A program made the translations under genes and the position numbers. From the NCBI RefSeq assembly GCF_001314225.1, contig NZ_CP012697.1, positions 1,736,001 through 1,800,000 on the forward strand: DNA of 64,000 nucleotides, in the 5' to 3' direction. Each line of letters opens with the position of its first letter. The stretch's first letter is position 1. The notes below the pieces were generated by a model. The model was not told where the DNA came from and searched no databases. It saw only the letters and a list, made by a program, of their open reading frames with translations. Shown here piece after piece: positions 42,398-51,584 of the stretch. This DNA is from Microbacterium sp. No. 7 (lineage in GTDB: Bacteria > Actinomycetota > Actinomycetes > Actinomycetales > Microbacteriaceae).

Positions 42398-44275
42398 ATG
42401 GCGATGGGCGGCATGGGCGGCGGTGGGGGTGGCGGACGCGGCAGCGGGTTCCGCCCGGTCGACGAGGAGGCGCAGCGTCGGCTCAACGCCGAGGCCCCGC
42501 GCATCGCGAGCCTCGGCCCGCGCGTGGTCGCGCTGTTCCGGCCCTACCGCTGGCGCATCCTGTTCACCGGCATCCTCGTCGTCGCGGGCGCCGCGATCGG
42601 GGTGGTCCCGCCGCTCATCGTGCAGCGCATCTTCGACGACGCGCTCTTCCCCGCGGGCGCCGCAGGCCCCGACCTGTCGCTGCTGGGCGTGCTCGTCTCG
42701 ATCATGGTCGCGCTCTTCCTCGTCGCGGCCGGCCTCGGACTCGTGCAGACGTGGCTGACCGCGACCGTCGGCAACGCCGTCACCGGCGACCTGCGCGTGC
42801 GCCTGTTCGAGCACCTGCAGGCGATGGAGCTGAGCTTCTTCGCGCGCACGAAGACGGGCGTGATCCAGTCGCGCCTGCAGAACGACGTGGGCGGCGTCGC
42901 GGGCGTGCTCACCAACACCGTCGCGAGCATCCTCGGCAACACCGTGACGGTCGTCTCGGCGCTCGTCGCGATGGTGCTCATCGACTGGCGCCTGACGCTC
43001 ATCGCCGTCGTGATCATGCCGGTGCTCGTGCTCGTGCAGCGTCGCGTGGGGCAGGTGCGCGCCCGCATCGCCGCGCAGACGCAGGAGTCGCTGTCGGAGC
43101 TGACGTCGATCACGCAGGAGACGCTCTCGGTCAGCGGCATCCTGCTGTCCAAGTCGTTCAACCGGCAGCGCACGGAGTCGGAGCGCTACCGCGTCGAGAA
43201 CGCGAAGCAGGTGCAGCTGCAGGTGCGCCGCGCCATGAGCGGCCAGGGCTTCTTCGCGGTCGTGCAGGTGATCATGTCGTCGGTGCCCGCGGTCATCTAC
43301 CTCGTGGCGGGTCTGCTGATGGGCGCCGAGCCTGGGGCGATCACGGCGGGCGCGATCGTCGCGTTCACGACCGTGCAGGCGCGGCTGCTGCAGCCGCTCA
43401 TCGGGCTCATGCGCGTGTCGCTCGACGTGCAGACCTCGCAGGCCGTGTTCGCCCGCATCTTCGAGTACCTCGACCTGGACCCCGCGATCGAGGACGCGCC
43501 GGATGCCACCGACGCCGCGCACGCGCCCGGACCGCGCGGCCGCATCGAGTTCCGCGACGTCGTCTTCCGCTATCCCGACGCCGCACCGGACTCGACGCCC
43601 ACGCTCGACGGCGTCTCGTTCGTCGCCGAGCCCGGCCAGCACGTCGCGTTCGTCGGCGCCTCGGGCGCGGGCAAGACCACGATCCTCTACCTCGCGCCCC
43701 GGCTGTACGAGGCATCGCAGGGGACCGTGCTGTTCTCGGGCGCCGACGTGCGGACGCTCACGCAGGAGTCGATCATCGACGACGTCGGCATCGTGTCGCA
43801 GGAGACCTACCTGTTCCACGCGACGATCCGCGAGAACCTGCGCTACGCGCGGCCCGACGCCACGCAGGAGGAGATCGTCGCGGCGTGCACGGCGGCGAAC
43901 ATCCACCACGTGATCACGGGCTTCGAGCGGGGATACGACACCGTGGTGGGCGAACGGGGCTACCGCCTCTCCGGCGGCGAGAAGCAGCGCATCGCGATCG
44001 CCCGCGTGCTGCTGAAGGATCCGCCCGTGCTGCTGCTCGACGAGGCGACGAGCGCGCTCGACACCGTCTCGGAGCGCATCGTGCAGGAGGCGCTCGACAA
44101 CGCCGCGCGCGGCCGCACGACCCTCACGATCGCGCACCGCCTGTCGACGATCTCGGGCGCCGACGTCATCCACGTGCTCGATCGCGGCCGCATCGTCGAG
44201 TCGGGCCGGCACGCCGAGCTGCTCGCGCGCGGCGGGCGGTACGCGGAGCTCGCGGCGCAGCAGCTGCCCGGCTGA
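42398..44275 (+). CDS. ABC multidrug-type exporter, fused TM-ATPase
   Basis: A 625-aa half-transporter with six helices (about 50-350), then an ATPase domain with Walker A GASGAGKTT, signature LSGGEKQRIA, Walker B VLLLDEATSALD and the switch His in AHRLST. The unusual N-terminus MAMGGMGGGGGGGRGSGF is Gly/Met-rich. It would act as a homodimer or with an unlinked partner. It is alone in its orientation; the glycosyltransferase gene converges on it. Confidence 0.92.
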   Translation: MAMGGMGGGGGGGRGSGFRPVDEEAQRRLNAEAPRIASLGPRVVALFRPYRWRILFTGILVVAGAAIGVVPPLIVQRIFDDALFPAGAAGPDLSLLGVLVSIMVALFLVAAGLGLVQTWLTATVGNAVTGDLRVRLFEHLQAMELSFFARTKTGVIQSRLQNDVGGVAGVLTNTVASILGNTVTVVSALVAMVLIDWRLTLIAVVIMPVLVLVQRRVGQVRARIAAQTQESLSELTSITQETLSVSGILLSKSFNRQRTESERYRVENAKQVQLQVRRAMSGQGFFAVVQVIMSSVPAVIYLVAGLLMGAEPGAITAGAIVAFTTVQARLLQPLIGLMRVSLDVQTSQAVFARIFEYLDLDPAIEDAPDATDAAHAPGPRGRIEFRDVVFRYPDAAPDSTPTLDGVSFVAEPGQHVAFVGASGAGKTTILYLAPRLYEASQGTVLFSGADVRTLTQESIIDDVGIVSQETYLFHATIRENLRYARPDATQEEIVAACTAANIHHVITGFERGYDTVVGERGYRLSGGEKQRIAIARVLLKDPPVLLLDEATSALDTVSERIVQEALDNAARGRTTLTIAHRLSTISGADVIHVLDRGRIVESGRHAELLARGGRYAELAAQQLPG

Positions 44276-44311
44276 GGGGGCGTGCGTCCGCGGTGCCTCG
44301 CGGGTGCGCGG

Positions 44312-45274
44312 CTACCAGAGGCGGGCGGCGGCGAGCAGGGGAGCGGATGCCGGGTCGAGCGCGATCGACTCCGTCTCGGCGCGCGCCCAGAGCGCACGCA
44401 CGAACGCGCCGACCGTGCGGCGGTAGCCGGGGTCGGGGTGGTCGCGCGCGGTCCGCACGAGGGCGGGCGTGTCCATGTCGAGGATGAGCCGCACGCGCGC
44501 GCGGGCCGCCGCGCGATGCCCCGCCGCGTCGAGCACGGCGAGACCGCCCGTGAGGGCCGCGAGGTAGTCGCGCATGACGGCGGGCGAGCCGGTGCGCTGC
44601 GTGATGGAGGAGCCGTCGGCGCGCTCGCGCCACTGCACGATCACGTCGGGGATGACGTCGAACGCCCGCGCCGTCGTGTACATCCGCTGCGCGACGATCT
44701 GGTCCTCGTAGAGAGAGCCCTCGGGAAAGCGCAGGCCGCCGCGGCGCCAGAGCTCGATGCGGCTCGCCTTCGACCACGCGACGACGTTGCCCGACGCCGC
44801 CGGATGCTGCGCGAGCGTGACCCCGCGGCGCTCCGGATCGGTCGCCGCCGCGACCCAGGGCTGCACGGTGCCCGCCGTGTAGCCGCCCGCCGTGTCGGGC
44901 CGCAGGCGCACGTAGGCGCCGACGGCGAGATCGCTGCCCGACGCGTCGAGCGTGCCGATGAGCCGCTCCAGGGCGCGCGGCATGAGCACGTCGTCCGCGT
45001 CGAGGAAGCTGACGAACGGCGTGGTGACGAGGTCGAGGCCCGCGTTGCGCGCGGCGCCCAGTCCGCGCGGCGTCTCGTGGCGCACGAGGCGGAACCGCGG
45101 GTCGGCGGTCGCCTGCGCGAACAGCGCGGAGGTGGCATCCGTCGACCCGTCGTCGACGAGCACCGCCGTCCAGCGTTCCAGCGTCTGCGCCCGCAGCGAG
45201 TCGAGCGCCTCGGACGCATAGGGGGCGACGTCGCGGCCGGGAACGACGACGGTCACGACGGGAGGGCTGCTCAC
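44312..45274 (-). CDS. Family 2 glycosyltransferase
   Basis: A 320-aa GT-A fold glycosyltransferase. VTVVVPGRDVAPYASEALDS begins the nucleotide-binding fold, VDDGSTDAT is the donor motif and VSFLDADDVLMP contains the DxD metal site. GLGAARNAGLD and EDQIVAQRMY are also family features. No membrane helix is seen. Start GTG 45274 is fixed by TACGAT 7 bases upstream. The sugar acceptor is unknown. Confidence 0.88.
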   Translation of the reverse strand: MSSPPVVTVVVPGRDVAPYASEALDSLRAQTLERWTAVLVDDGSTDATSALFAQATADPRFRLVRHETPRGLGAARNAGLDLVTTPFVSFLDADDVLMPRALERLIGTLDASGSDLAVGAYVRLRPDTAGGYTAGTVQPWVAAATDPERRGVTLAQHPAASGNVVAWSKASRIELWRRGGLRFPEGSLYEDQIVAQRMYTTARAFDVIPDVIVQWRERADGSSITQRTGSPAVMRDYLAALTGGLAVLDAAGHRAAARARVRLILDMDTPALVRTARDHPDPGYRRTVGAFVRALWARAETESIALDPASAPLLAAARLW

Positions 45275-45281
45275 TCGCCCG

Positions 45282-45287
45282 ATCGTA
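45282..45287 (-). promoter_or_regulatory. -10 element (TACGAT) for glycosyltransferase gene
   Basis: Minus-strand TACGAT lies 7 bases before GTG 45274. A perfect hairpin (CCGCCGCGG-TCC-CCGCGGCGG, 45288-45308) sits immediately upstream. The rest of 45309-45510 shows no supported feature. Confidence 0.5.
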
Positions 45288-45510
45288 CCGCCGCGGTCCC
45301 CGCGGCGGACGCGATGTGACGGCGGGGGACGCCGGCGTCGTGCCGTTCCCGGAGTCGTGGGCGCGCGTGGTCGCTTGGAGCGACGGGATGCCGCCACAAG
45401 CGCCCACGATCTCGACGTGCCTCGGAACGCCGGGCGCGGACGGCACGCGAAGGGGCGGATCCGAGGCCGCGCCCGCCGGTGTGTGCGGATGGAGGGGGAT
45501 GCGGGCCGGC

Positions 45511-45565
45511 GGTCCGTTACACGGGTTTCGATACGCCGCCTCCGGCGGCTACTCAACCAGCGGGG
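45511..45565. repeat. Palindromic intergenic repeat, half copy D
   Basis: Only one half is present: GGTCCGTTACACGGGTTTCG, then ATACGCCGCC-TCC-GGCGGCTACTCAACCAGCGG. It belongs to the same family as the copies near xseB, with a different side hairpin (GCCGCC/GGCGGC). Confidence 0.8.
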
Positions 45566-45586
45566 GTAGACGGGGGTGCGTTTCGT

Positions 45587-45695
45587 CCCGCTGGTCGAGT
45601 GCTCGCGGCGAAGCCGCGAGTGTATCGAGACCCTTCCCGCGGTGTGTTACGCGGGTTTCGATACGCCGCCTGCGGCGGCTACTCAACCAGCGGGG
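45587..45695. repeat. Palindromic intergenic repeat, copy E
   Basis: Complete unit: CCCGCTGGTCGAGTGCTCGCGGC...GCCGCGAGTGTATCGAGACCC, spacer TTCCCGCGGTGTGTTACGC, then GGGTTTCGATACGCCGCC...GGCGGCTACTCAACCAGCGGG. Confidence 0.85.
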
Positions 45696-45723
45696 GTGAG
45701 TCGGGCGGGCCGGGGCGCCTGGC

Positions 45724-45833
45724 CCCGCTGGTCGAGTGCTCGCGGCGGAGCCGCGAGTGTATCGAGACCCTTCCCGCGGACCGTGACATGGGTTTCGATA
45801 CGCCGCCCGTGGCCGCTGCTCAACCAGCGGGGG
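45724..45833. repeat. Palindromic intergenic repeat, copy F
   Basis: Same layout as copy E. The left hairpin CTCGCGGC-GGA-GCCGCGAG is intact, while the right one is eroded (CGCCCGTGGCCG). It ends 9 bp before the nifS-like stop codon. Confidence 0.85.
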
Positions 45834-45841
45834 TGGAGGGG

Positions 45842-46984
45842 CTATCCGCCGGCGTGCACGGCGGCGACGCTGGCGGCGACGGCGTCGGCGACGAGCGGGA
45901 GATCGTCGGGCGCGGCGTGGCCCAGGGTGAACCGCACGGCGGTCTGGGCGATCTCGGGGGCGATGCCGCAGGCGAGGAGCACGTGCGACGGCTCATCGCT
46001 GCCCGCGGCGCACGCCGATCCGCTCGACGACACGACGCCGCGCCGCTCGAGCTCGAGCAGCACCGCCTCGCCCGAGACGCCGGGGAAGACGAAGCTGGCC
46101 GTGCCGGGCAGCCGATGCACGGGATCGCCCGTGAGCCGCGCCTCGGGCACCCGCTCGAGCACGCGGCCGATCAGCGCGCGGCACAGCGCGCCCACGCGTG
46201 CTGCCGACTCCTCCCGCTCGCGCTCGGCGAGCTCGAGCGCCGTCGCGAAGCCGACGGCGCCTGCGACGTTCTCGGTGCCGCTGCGCCGGTCGCGCTCCTG
46301 CCCGCCGCCGTGCAGCAGGGGCTCGAGGGGGATGCGGCCCCGGATCGCGAGGATGCCGGTGCCCTGCGGCGCGCCGACCTTGTGACCCGCGACGGCGATC
46401 GCGTCGGCGCCCGTGCCGGCGAGCGGCAGCCAGCCGGCGGCCTGCACGGCGTCGAGGTGCAGGGGCACCCGTGCCGCTCGCGTGACGGCGGCGATCCCGC
46501 CGACGGGCTGCACCGTGCCGATCTCGTTGTTGGCGTAGCCGATCGCGACGATCGCGGTGTCCTCGCGCAGGGCGCCCGCGATGTCGTCCGGATCGACGAT
46601 GCCCGTGGACGAGACGGGCACGTGCGTGATCTCGGCGCCGTGCACGCGGCGCAGGTGGTCGCACGAGGCGAGCACCGACTCGTGCTCGATGGGGGTCGTC
46701 ACGACGTGCACGGGCGCGCCGCGCGCGATCGTGCGGGCGACGGCGACGCCCTTGATCGCGAGGTTGTTCGCCTCGGTGCCGCCCGAGGTGAACAGGATGT
46801 CGCCCGCGCGCATCCCGACGATCGCGGCGACCCGCGCGCGGGCGTCGGCGAGGGCCGCGGCGGCGCGCTCGCCGACGGTGTGATGGCTCGACGGATTGCC
46901 GAACCGCTCGCGCAGGTACGGCAGCATCGCCTCGACCACCTCGTCGCGCACCGGCGTCGTCGCGGCGTGGTCGAGGTACAGCAT
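45842..46984 (-). CDS. Cysteine desulfurase (NifS/IscS type)
   Basis: A 380-aa PLP enzyme that removes sulfur from cysteine for Fe-S assembly. The PLP Lys is K202 (VAGHKVGAPQGTG) and the catalytic Cys is C325 in SSGSACAAGSDEPSH. The N-terminus MLYLDHAATTPV is typical. It follows nadC with a TGATG overlap. In NAD operons such enzymes supply sulfur to the [4Fe-4S] cluster of NadA, so a dedicated role in quinolinate synthesis is likely. Confidence 0.92.
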   Translation of the reverse strand: MLYLDHAATTPVRDEVVEAMLPYLRERFGNPSSHHTVGERAAAALADARARVAAIVGMRAGDILFTSGGTEANNLAIKGVAVARTIARGAPVHVVTTPIEHESVLASCDHLRRVHGAEITHVPVSSTGIVDPDDIAGALREDTAIVAIGYANNEIGTVQPVGGIAAVTRAARVPLHLDAVQAAGWLPLAGTGADAIAVAGHKVGAPQGTGILAIRGRIPLEPLLHGGGQERDRRSGTENVAGAVGFATALELAEREREESAARVGALCRALIGRVLERVPEARLTGDPVHRLPGTASFVFPGVSGEAVLLELERRGVVSSSGSACAAGSDEPSHVLLACGIAPEIAQTAVRFTLGHAAPDDLPLVADAVAASVAAVHAGG

Positions 46985-47850
46985 CAGCGGGCCCCGCCCG
47001 GATCGATCTCGATGTCGAGCCCCAGGTCGAGGGCCCGGGCCGAGTGCGTGAGGGCGCCGACCGAGACCACGTCGACGCCGGTCTCGGCGATCGCGCGCAC
47101 GGTGTCGAGGCTCACGCCGCCCGATGCCTCCACGACCGCGCGGCCCGCGACCTGCGCGACGCCCGTGCGCAGGTCGTCGAGCGAGAAGTTGTCGAGCATG
47201 ATGACGTCGATGCCCGCCGCGAGCACCGGCTCGATCTGGTCGAGCCGGTCGACCTCCACCTCGACGGCCGTCGTGTGCGGCAGCCGCGCGATCGCGGCGC
47301 GCAGCGCCTCGGTCACGCCGAGCCCGCCGGCGGTGAGCACGGCGAGGTGGTTGTCCTTCGCCATCACGGCGTCCGACAGCGAGAAGCGATGGTTGTGCCC
47401 GCCGCCGCTGCGCACGGCGTGCCGCTCGAACTGCCGCAGCCCCGGGGTGGTCTTGCGGGTGTCGGCGATGCGCGCGCCCGTGTGCGCGACCTCGGCGACG
47501 TACCGGGCGGTGAGGGTCGCGATGCCCGACATCCGCTGCACGAAGTTGAGCCCGATGCGCTCCGCGGTCAGCACGGCCTGCGCCGGGCCGGAGACCTCGG
47601 CGAGCGCGTCGCCGGGGGCGAAGACGTCGCCGTCGGCCGCCCGCAGACGCACGTCGACGGCCGGGTCGGTGAGCCGGAACGCGGCGGCGAACACCTCGCC
47701 GCCGCTGAACACGCCGGCCTCCCGCGCGATCAGGCGCGCCGTCGCCGCCGCCTCCTCCGGGATGAGCGCGGCACTGGTGAGATCGCCCCACGGGGCGTCC
47801 TCGTCGAGGGCCGCCTGCACGACGCGGTCGATGTGCGCCCGGCTCAGCAC
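46984..47850 (-). CDS. nadC: Nicotinate-nucleotide pyrophosphorylase
   Basis: NadC converts quinolinate and PRPP to nicotinate mononucleotide. 288 aa; motifs include RIADTRKTTPGLR, HAVRSGGGHNHRFSLSDA and VEVEVDRLDQ with IMLDNFS. GTG 47850 has GGAGG 7 bases upstream and overlaps the nadB end by 7 bp. It is the third enzyme of the de novo NAD operon. Confidence 0.95.
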   Translation of the reverse strand: MLSRAHIDRVVQAALDEDAPWGDLTSAALIPEEAAATARLIAREAGVFSGGEVFAAAFRLTDPAVDVRLRAADGDVFAPGDALAEVSGPAQAVLTAERIGLNFVQRMSGIATLTARYVAEVAHTGARIADTRKTTPGLRQFERHAVRSGGGHNHRFSLSDAVMAKDNHLAVLTAGGLGVTEALRAAIARLPHTTAVEVEVDRLDQIEPVLAAGIDVIMLDNFSLDDLRTGVAQVAGRAVVEASGGVSLDTVRAIAETGVDVVSVGALTHSARALDLGLDIEIDPGGAR

Positions 47851-49499
47851 GCCGGCACCTCCGCCCGGCCGGTGGCCGGGACCGTCGTGCCCGAAATCCT
47901 TCGATCCGGTGCCGGAGAGGCCGGATCGCTGTCCGTCGCGACGTTCGCCGGCGGTTCTGGAGGAGTCTGGGCGTCCGATCGGAAGTGCGCCCCGACGGAT
48001 GAGGGGCGGGCGCGGGCGGCATCCACCAGCGCCGCCGCGACGACCAGCAGGTTCTCGTCCTCCAGCTCCCGTTCGGTGCGCGGGGTGCGGGGGAGGGCGC
48101 GCCACGCGGCGAGCACGGCCGCGGCGCGCTCCAGGCCGGCGCCGTCGCGCACGAGACCCGCGTGCTGCCACATCAGCCGCTGCAGGGCGGCGCGCGTGAA
48201 CGGCGGCGCGTCCGGGGCCGGCGCGGCTGCGGCCGGCACCGGCGCCCGCACGGAGCCCGCGACCGGCCACACGCCCGACGCCGCATCGCCCGCGATCGCC
48301 TCGCCCGCGCGCGCGCCGAACACGGCGCCCTCCAGCAGGGAGTTCGAGGCCAGCCGGTTCGCGCCGTGCACGCCCGTGCGCGCGACCTCGCCCACGGCGT
48401 AGAGGCCCGGCAGGCTCGTGCGGCCGTCGAGGTCCGCCGTCACCCCGCCCATGAGGTAGTGCGCGGCGGGCGTGACGGGGATCGGCTCGCGCGCCCAGTC
48501 GAGCCCGCGCTCGCGCACGGCCCGGTCGATCGTCGGGAAGCGGCGCGCGAGGAACGCGGCGCGCTCGGCGGGGTCGTCGGAGTGCAGGCGCGTCGCGTCG
48601 AGCAGCACGGGTCGTCCGTCCTGCGCCGCGATCCGCCGTGCGATCGCGCGGGCCACGACGTCGCGCGGGGCCAGCTCGCCGTCGGGATGCGCGTCGAACG
48701 CGAAGCGGCGGCCGTTCTCGTCGACGAGGGCCGCCCCCTCGCCGCGCACGGCCTCCGACACGAGGAACGCGTCGCCCTTCGCGATGATCGTGGGGTGGAA
48801 CTGGAAGAACTCCAGGTCGCTCACGTCGGCGCCGGCCCGCAGGGCGGCGGCGATGCCGTCTCCGGTCGCGACCGGAGGGTTCGTCGAGTACGCGTAGAGC
48901 TCGCCGGCGCCGCCGGTGGCGAGCACCACGGCATCCGCCCGCCGCGTCTCACGGATGCCGGGGGAGCCGGGCCGCTCGCCGACGAGCAGCTCGACGCCGG
49001 TCACGCGGCCGCCGTCGACGACGAGATCGACGAGGAAGGCGTGCTCGACCACCTCGACGGCGCTCTCGCGCAGCCGCGCCACGAGCGCGCGCTCGATCTC
49101 GGTGCCGGTCGCGTCGCCGCCCGCGTGCAGGATGCGGGGGTACGAGTGCGCCGCCTCGAGTCCCTTCACGTAGGCGCCGTCGCCGTCGCGGTCGAAGCCC
49201 ACGCCGAGCGCGACGAGCTCGCGGATGCGGTCGGGCCCCTCGTCCACCAGCACGCGCACCGCGGCCTCGTCGTTCAGCCCGGCGCCCGCCACGATCGTGT
49301 CGCGCACGTGGTCTTCGAGCCGGTCGTCGTCGAACATGACGCCCGCGATGCCGCCCTGCGCGAAGCGCGTGTTGGCGTGGTCGAGCACGTCCTTCGTGAC
49401 CAGCGTGACGCGGCAGCCGCGTCGCACCGCGTGCAGCGCCGTCGTCAGCCCCGCGATCCCGGAGCCGACGACGACGACCTCTGCGGCTCCGGCGCTCAC
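47844..49499 (-). CDS. nadB: L-aspartate oxidase
   Basis: NadB oxidises L-aspartate to iminoaspartate with FAD. The dinucleotide fold is VVVGSGIAGLTTAL, and the family motifs are NTRFAQGGIAGV, FFQFHPT and ANRLASNSLLEGAVFG. At 551 aa it is slightly long because of an Ala/Pro-rich C-terminal extension past about residue 505. GTG 49499 overlaps the nadA stop (GTGA). Confidence 0.95.
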   Translation of the reverse strand: MSAGAAEVVVVGSGIAGLTTALHAVRRGCRVTLVTKDVLDHANTRFAQGGIAGVMFDDDRLEDHVRDTIVAGAGLNDEAAVRVLVDEGPDRIRELVALGVGFDRDGDGAYVKGLEAAHSYPRILHAGGDATGTEIERALVARLRESAVEVVEHAFLVDLVVDGGRVTGVELLVGERPGSPGIRETRRADAVVLATGGAGELYAYSTNPPVATGDGIAAALRAGADVSDLEFFQFHPTIIAKGDAFLVSEAVRGEGAALVDENGRRFAFDAHPDGELAPRDVVARAIARRIAAQDGRPVLLDATRLHSDDPAERAAFLARRFPTIDRAVRERGLDWAREPIPVTPAAHYLMGGVTADLDGRTSLPGLYAVGEVARTGVHGANRLASNSLLEGAVFGARAGEAIAGDAASGVWPVAGSVRAPVPAAAAPAPDAPPFTRAALQRLMWQHAGLVRDGAGLERAAAVLAAWRALPRTPRTERELEDENLLVVAAALVDAARARPSSVGAHFRSDAQTPPEPPANVATDSDPASPAPDRRISGTTVPATGRAEVPAC

Positions 49500-50806
49500 G
49501 GCCGTGCCGCCAGCATGCGCTCCAGCGCGAGGCGCGCGGGCTCCGCGACGTCGGCGGTCACGGCGATGCGGTTGTGCACCTCTCCGTCGACGAGTCCCTC
49601 GAGCACCCACGCGAGGTAGCCGGGGTGGATGCGGTACATCGTCGAGCACGGGCACACGACCGGGTCGAGGCAGAAGATCTCGTGCTGCGGGTACTGGGCG
49701 GCGAGGCGCTGCACGAGGTTGATCTCGGTGCCGATCGCGAACGTGGTCGGCTCGGTGGCCCCGTCGATCGCGCGCCGGATGTAGTCGGTCGAGCCCGACT
49801 CGTCGGCGGCGTCGACGACCGGCATGGGGCACTCGGGGTGCACGATCACGCGGACGCCCGGGTGGTCGGCGCGCGCCTGCGCGATCTGGTCGACCGTGAA
49901 CCGGCGGTGCACCGAGCAGAACCCGTGCCACAGGATGACGCGGGAGTCGCGCAGCTCGTCCTCGGTCGAGCCGCCGAAGGGCTTGCGCGGGTTCCACATC
50001 GGCATCTGCTCCAGCGGCACGCCCATCGCCTTGGCGGTGTTGCGGCCCAGGTGCTGGTCGGGGAAGAACAGCACGCGGCGGCCGCGCGCGAACGCCCACT
50101 CCAGCACCGTGCGCGCGTTCGAGGAGGTGCACACGATGCCGCCGTGCCGGCCGACGAAGCCCTTGATCGCGGCCGAGGAGTTCATGTAGGTGACGGGGAT
50201 GACGGGCACGAGGCCGTCGGCGTCCGCGGCATCCATGTCGCCGAAGACCTCCTCCAGCTGCTCCCAGCACTCCTCGACCTCGTCGATCGAGGCCATGTCG
50301 GCCATCGAGCAGCCCGCCGCGAGGTTGGGCAGGATGACCGCCTGGTCGGGGCCGGAGAGCAGGTCGGCCGTCTCGGCCATGAAGTGCACGCCGCAGAACA
50401 CGATCGCCTCGGCGTCGGGGTGCTCCAGCGCCGCGTTCGCGAGCTGGAACGAGTCGCCCACGTAGTCGGCGTGCTGCACGACCTCGTCGCGCTGGTAGAA
50501 GTGGCCGAGCACGACGACCCGGTCGCCGAGGGTCTGCTTCGCCGCGCGGATGCGCTCGTGCAGCTCCTCGTCGCCGGCCTCGCGGTACGCGGCGGGCAGC
50601 TCGCCCTGCCGCGGCGCGCCGGTGGGGATCACGTCGCCCATCGAGGAGCCCGGGCCGTAGCCGGGCCGGGCGTCGAAGTCCCAGGGGCCGGCGGCGAGGT
50701 CGGTCGAGCACGTGCTTCCCTGCGCGCTGCCCGACACGATGGCCTGGATCGCGTGGTCGACGCTGGGGTCGACGGGGCGGGGCTGAATCGTCACGGAGGT
50801 ACTCAT
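49496..50806 (-). CDS. nadA: Quinolinate synthase
   Basis: NadA condenses iminoaspartate with DHAP to quinolinate using a [4Fe-4S] cluster. 436 aa including an N-terminal extension of about 70 residues. Key segments are VVLGHFYQRDEVVQHADYVG, FCGVHFMAE, CTSSNA and DPVVCPCSTMYRIHP, which hold the cluster cysteines. AAGGAG lies 7 bases before ATG 50806. It is 11 bp after nrtR. Confidence 0.95.
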   Translation of the reverse strand: MSTSVTIQPRPVDPSVDHAIQAIVSGSAQGSTCSTDLAAGPWDFDARPGYGPGSSMGDVIPTGAPRQGELPAAYREAGDEELHERIRAAKQTLGDRVVVLGHFYQRDEVVQHADYVGDSFQLANAALEHPDAEAIVFCGVHFMAETADLLSGPDQAVILPNLAAGCSMADMASIDEVEECWEQLEEVFGDMDAADADGLVPVIPVTYMNSSAAIKGFVGRHGGIVCTSSNARTVLEWAFARGRRVLFFPDQHLGRNTAKAMGVPLEQMPMWNPRKPFGGSTEDELRDSRVILWHGFCSVHRRFTVDQIAQARADHPGVRVIVHPECPMPVVDAADESGSTDYIRRAIDGATEPTTFAIGTEINLVQRLAAQYPQHEIFCLDPVVCPCSTMYRIHPGYLAWVLEGLVDGEVHNRIAVTADVAEPARLALERMLAARP

Positions 50807-50817
50807 GATCGGCTCCT

Positions 50818-51495
50818 TCAGGCCGGGAGCGGGCCGCGGTCGGCCAGCTCGACATCGTGGTTGTAGCGGTAGAGACGTGCGGGGCGGTGATTGCCCGTGC
50901 GGAACGACGGAGTGGGGATGAGGGTGCCCGAGCTCTCCACCTGCCGCCGGAAGTTGGGCGGGTCGAGGCGGCGGCCGAGGATGGCCTCGTAGACCTCGCG
51001 CAGGTCGGCGAGGGTGAACTCGTCGGGCAGGAAGCCGTGCGCGATGCGGCTGTAGCCGACCTTGTTGCGCAGGCGCCAGAGCGCGTAGTCGACGATCTGG
51101 TTGTGGTCGAAGGCGAGCAGCGGCAGCGCGGTCGCGTCGAACCATGCGGTGTTCTCGGGCGCCGCGGGCGCGTCGTCCTGGCGGACGAGCGCCCAGTACA
51201 CGATCGAGACGACGCGGCTCGTGGACCGTCCGACGTCGCCGAAGGCGTACAGCTGCTCCAGGTAGCTCGGCTCGATGCCGGTCGTCTCGGCGAGGGTGCG
51301 GGATGCCGCGGCCTCGAGGTTCTCGTCGATCCCGAGCCATCCGCCGGGCAGCGCCCACAGGCCCTCGAAGGGGTCGCGCGTGCGGCGGACGAGGGGGAGG
51401 GCCACCTGCGACGTGTCGCCGATGCGGCGCAGCGTGAAGATCACCGTCGACACGGCGACGCGCACGTCGTCGGTGCGCCTGGTTTGTGTCTTCAT
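50818..51495 (-). CDS. nrtR: NrtR-type Nudix transcription regulator
   Basis: A 225-aa protein with a Nudix-like domain (LWALPGGWLGIDENLEAAASRTLAETTG) and a C-terminal winged helix (FTLADLREVYEAILGRRLDPPNFRRQV). The Nudix box departs from GX5EX7REUXEEXGU, as expected for NrtR regulators that bind ADP-ribose rather than hydrolyse it. It heads the nadA-nadB-nadC-nifS operon and probably represses it when NAD turnover is high. Confidence 0.88.
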   Translation of the reverse strand: MKTQTRRTDDVRVAVSTVIFTLRRIGDTSQVALPLVRRTRDPFEGLWALPGGWLGIDENLEAAASRTLAETTGIEPSYLEQLYAFGDVGRSTSRVVSIVYWALVRQDDAPAAPENTAWFDATALPLLAFDHNQIVDYALWRLRNKVGYSRIAHGFLPDEFTLADLREVYEAILGRRLDPPNFRRQVESSGTLIPTPSFRTGNHRPARLYRYNHDVELADRGPLPA

Positions 51496-51519
51496 GACCC
51501 TAACCTCCCGGGCACGATC

Positions 51520-51540
51520 TTAGTGTCATTGCGACCTGAA
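51520..51540. promoter_or_regulatory. Possible NrtR operator
   Basis: TTAGTGTC-ATTGC-GACCTGAA is an imperfect inverted repeat (5 of 8 positions in the right arm). It lies 25 bp upstream of the nrtR ATG, where an autoregulatory site would be expected. Confidence 0.4.
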
Positions 51541-51584
51541 GTGCAACCGGGGTCGACGTCGTCGCGGCGGGGCCGCCGTGCGCC

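Noticed and set aside
45309..45510. Possible gene upstream of the second repeat cluster
   Set aside because: Frames here lack starts with ribosome sites and show no similarity to known proteins.
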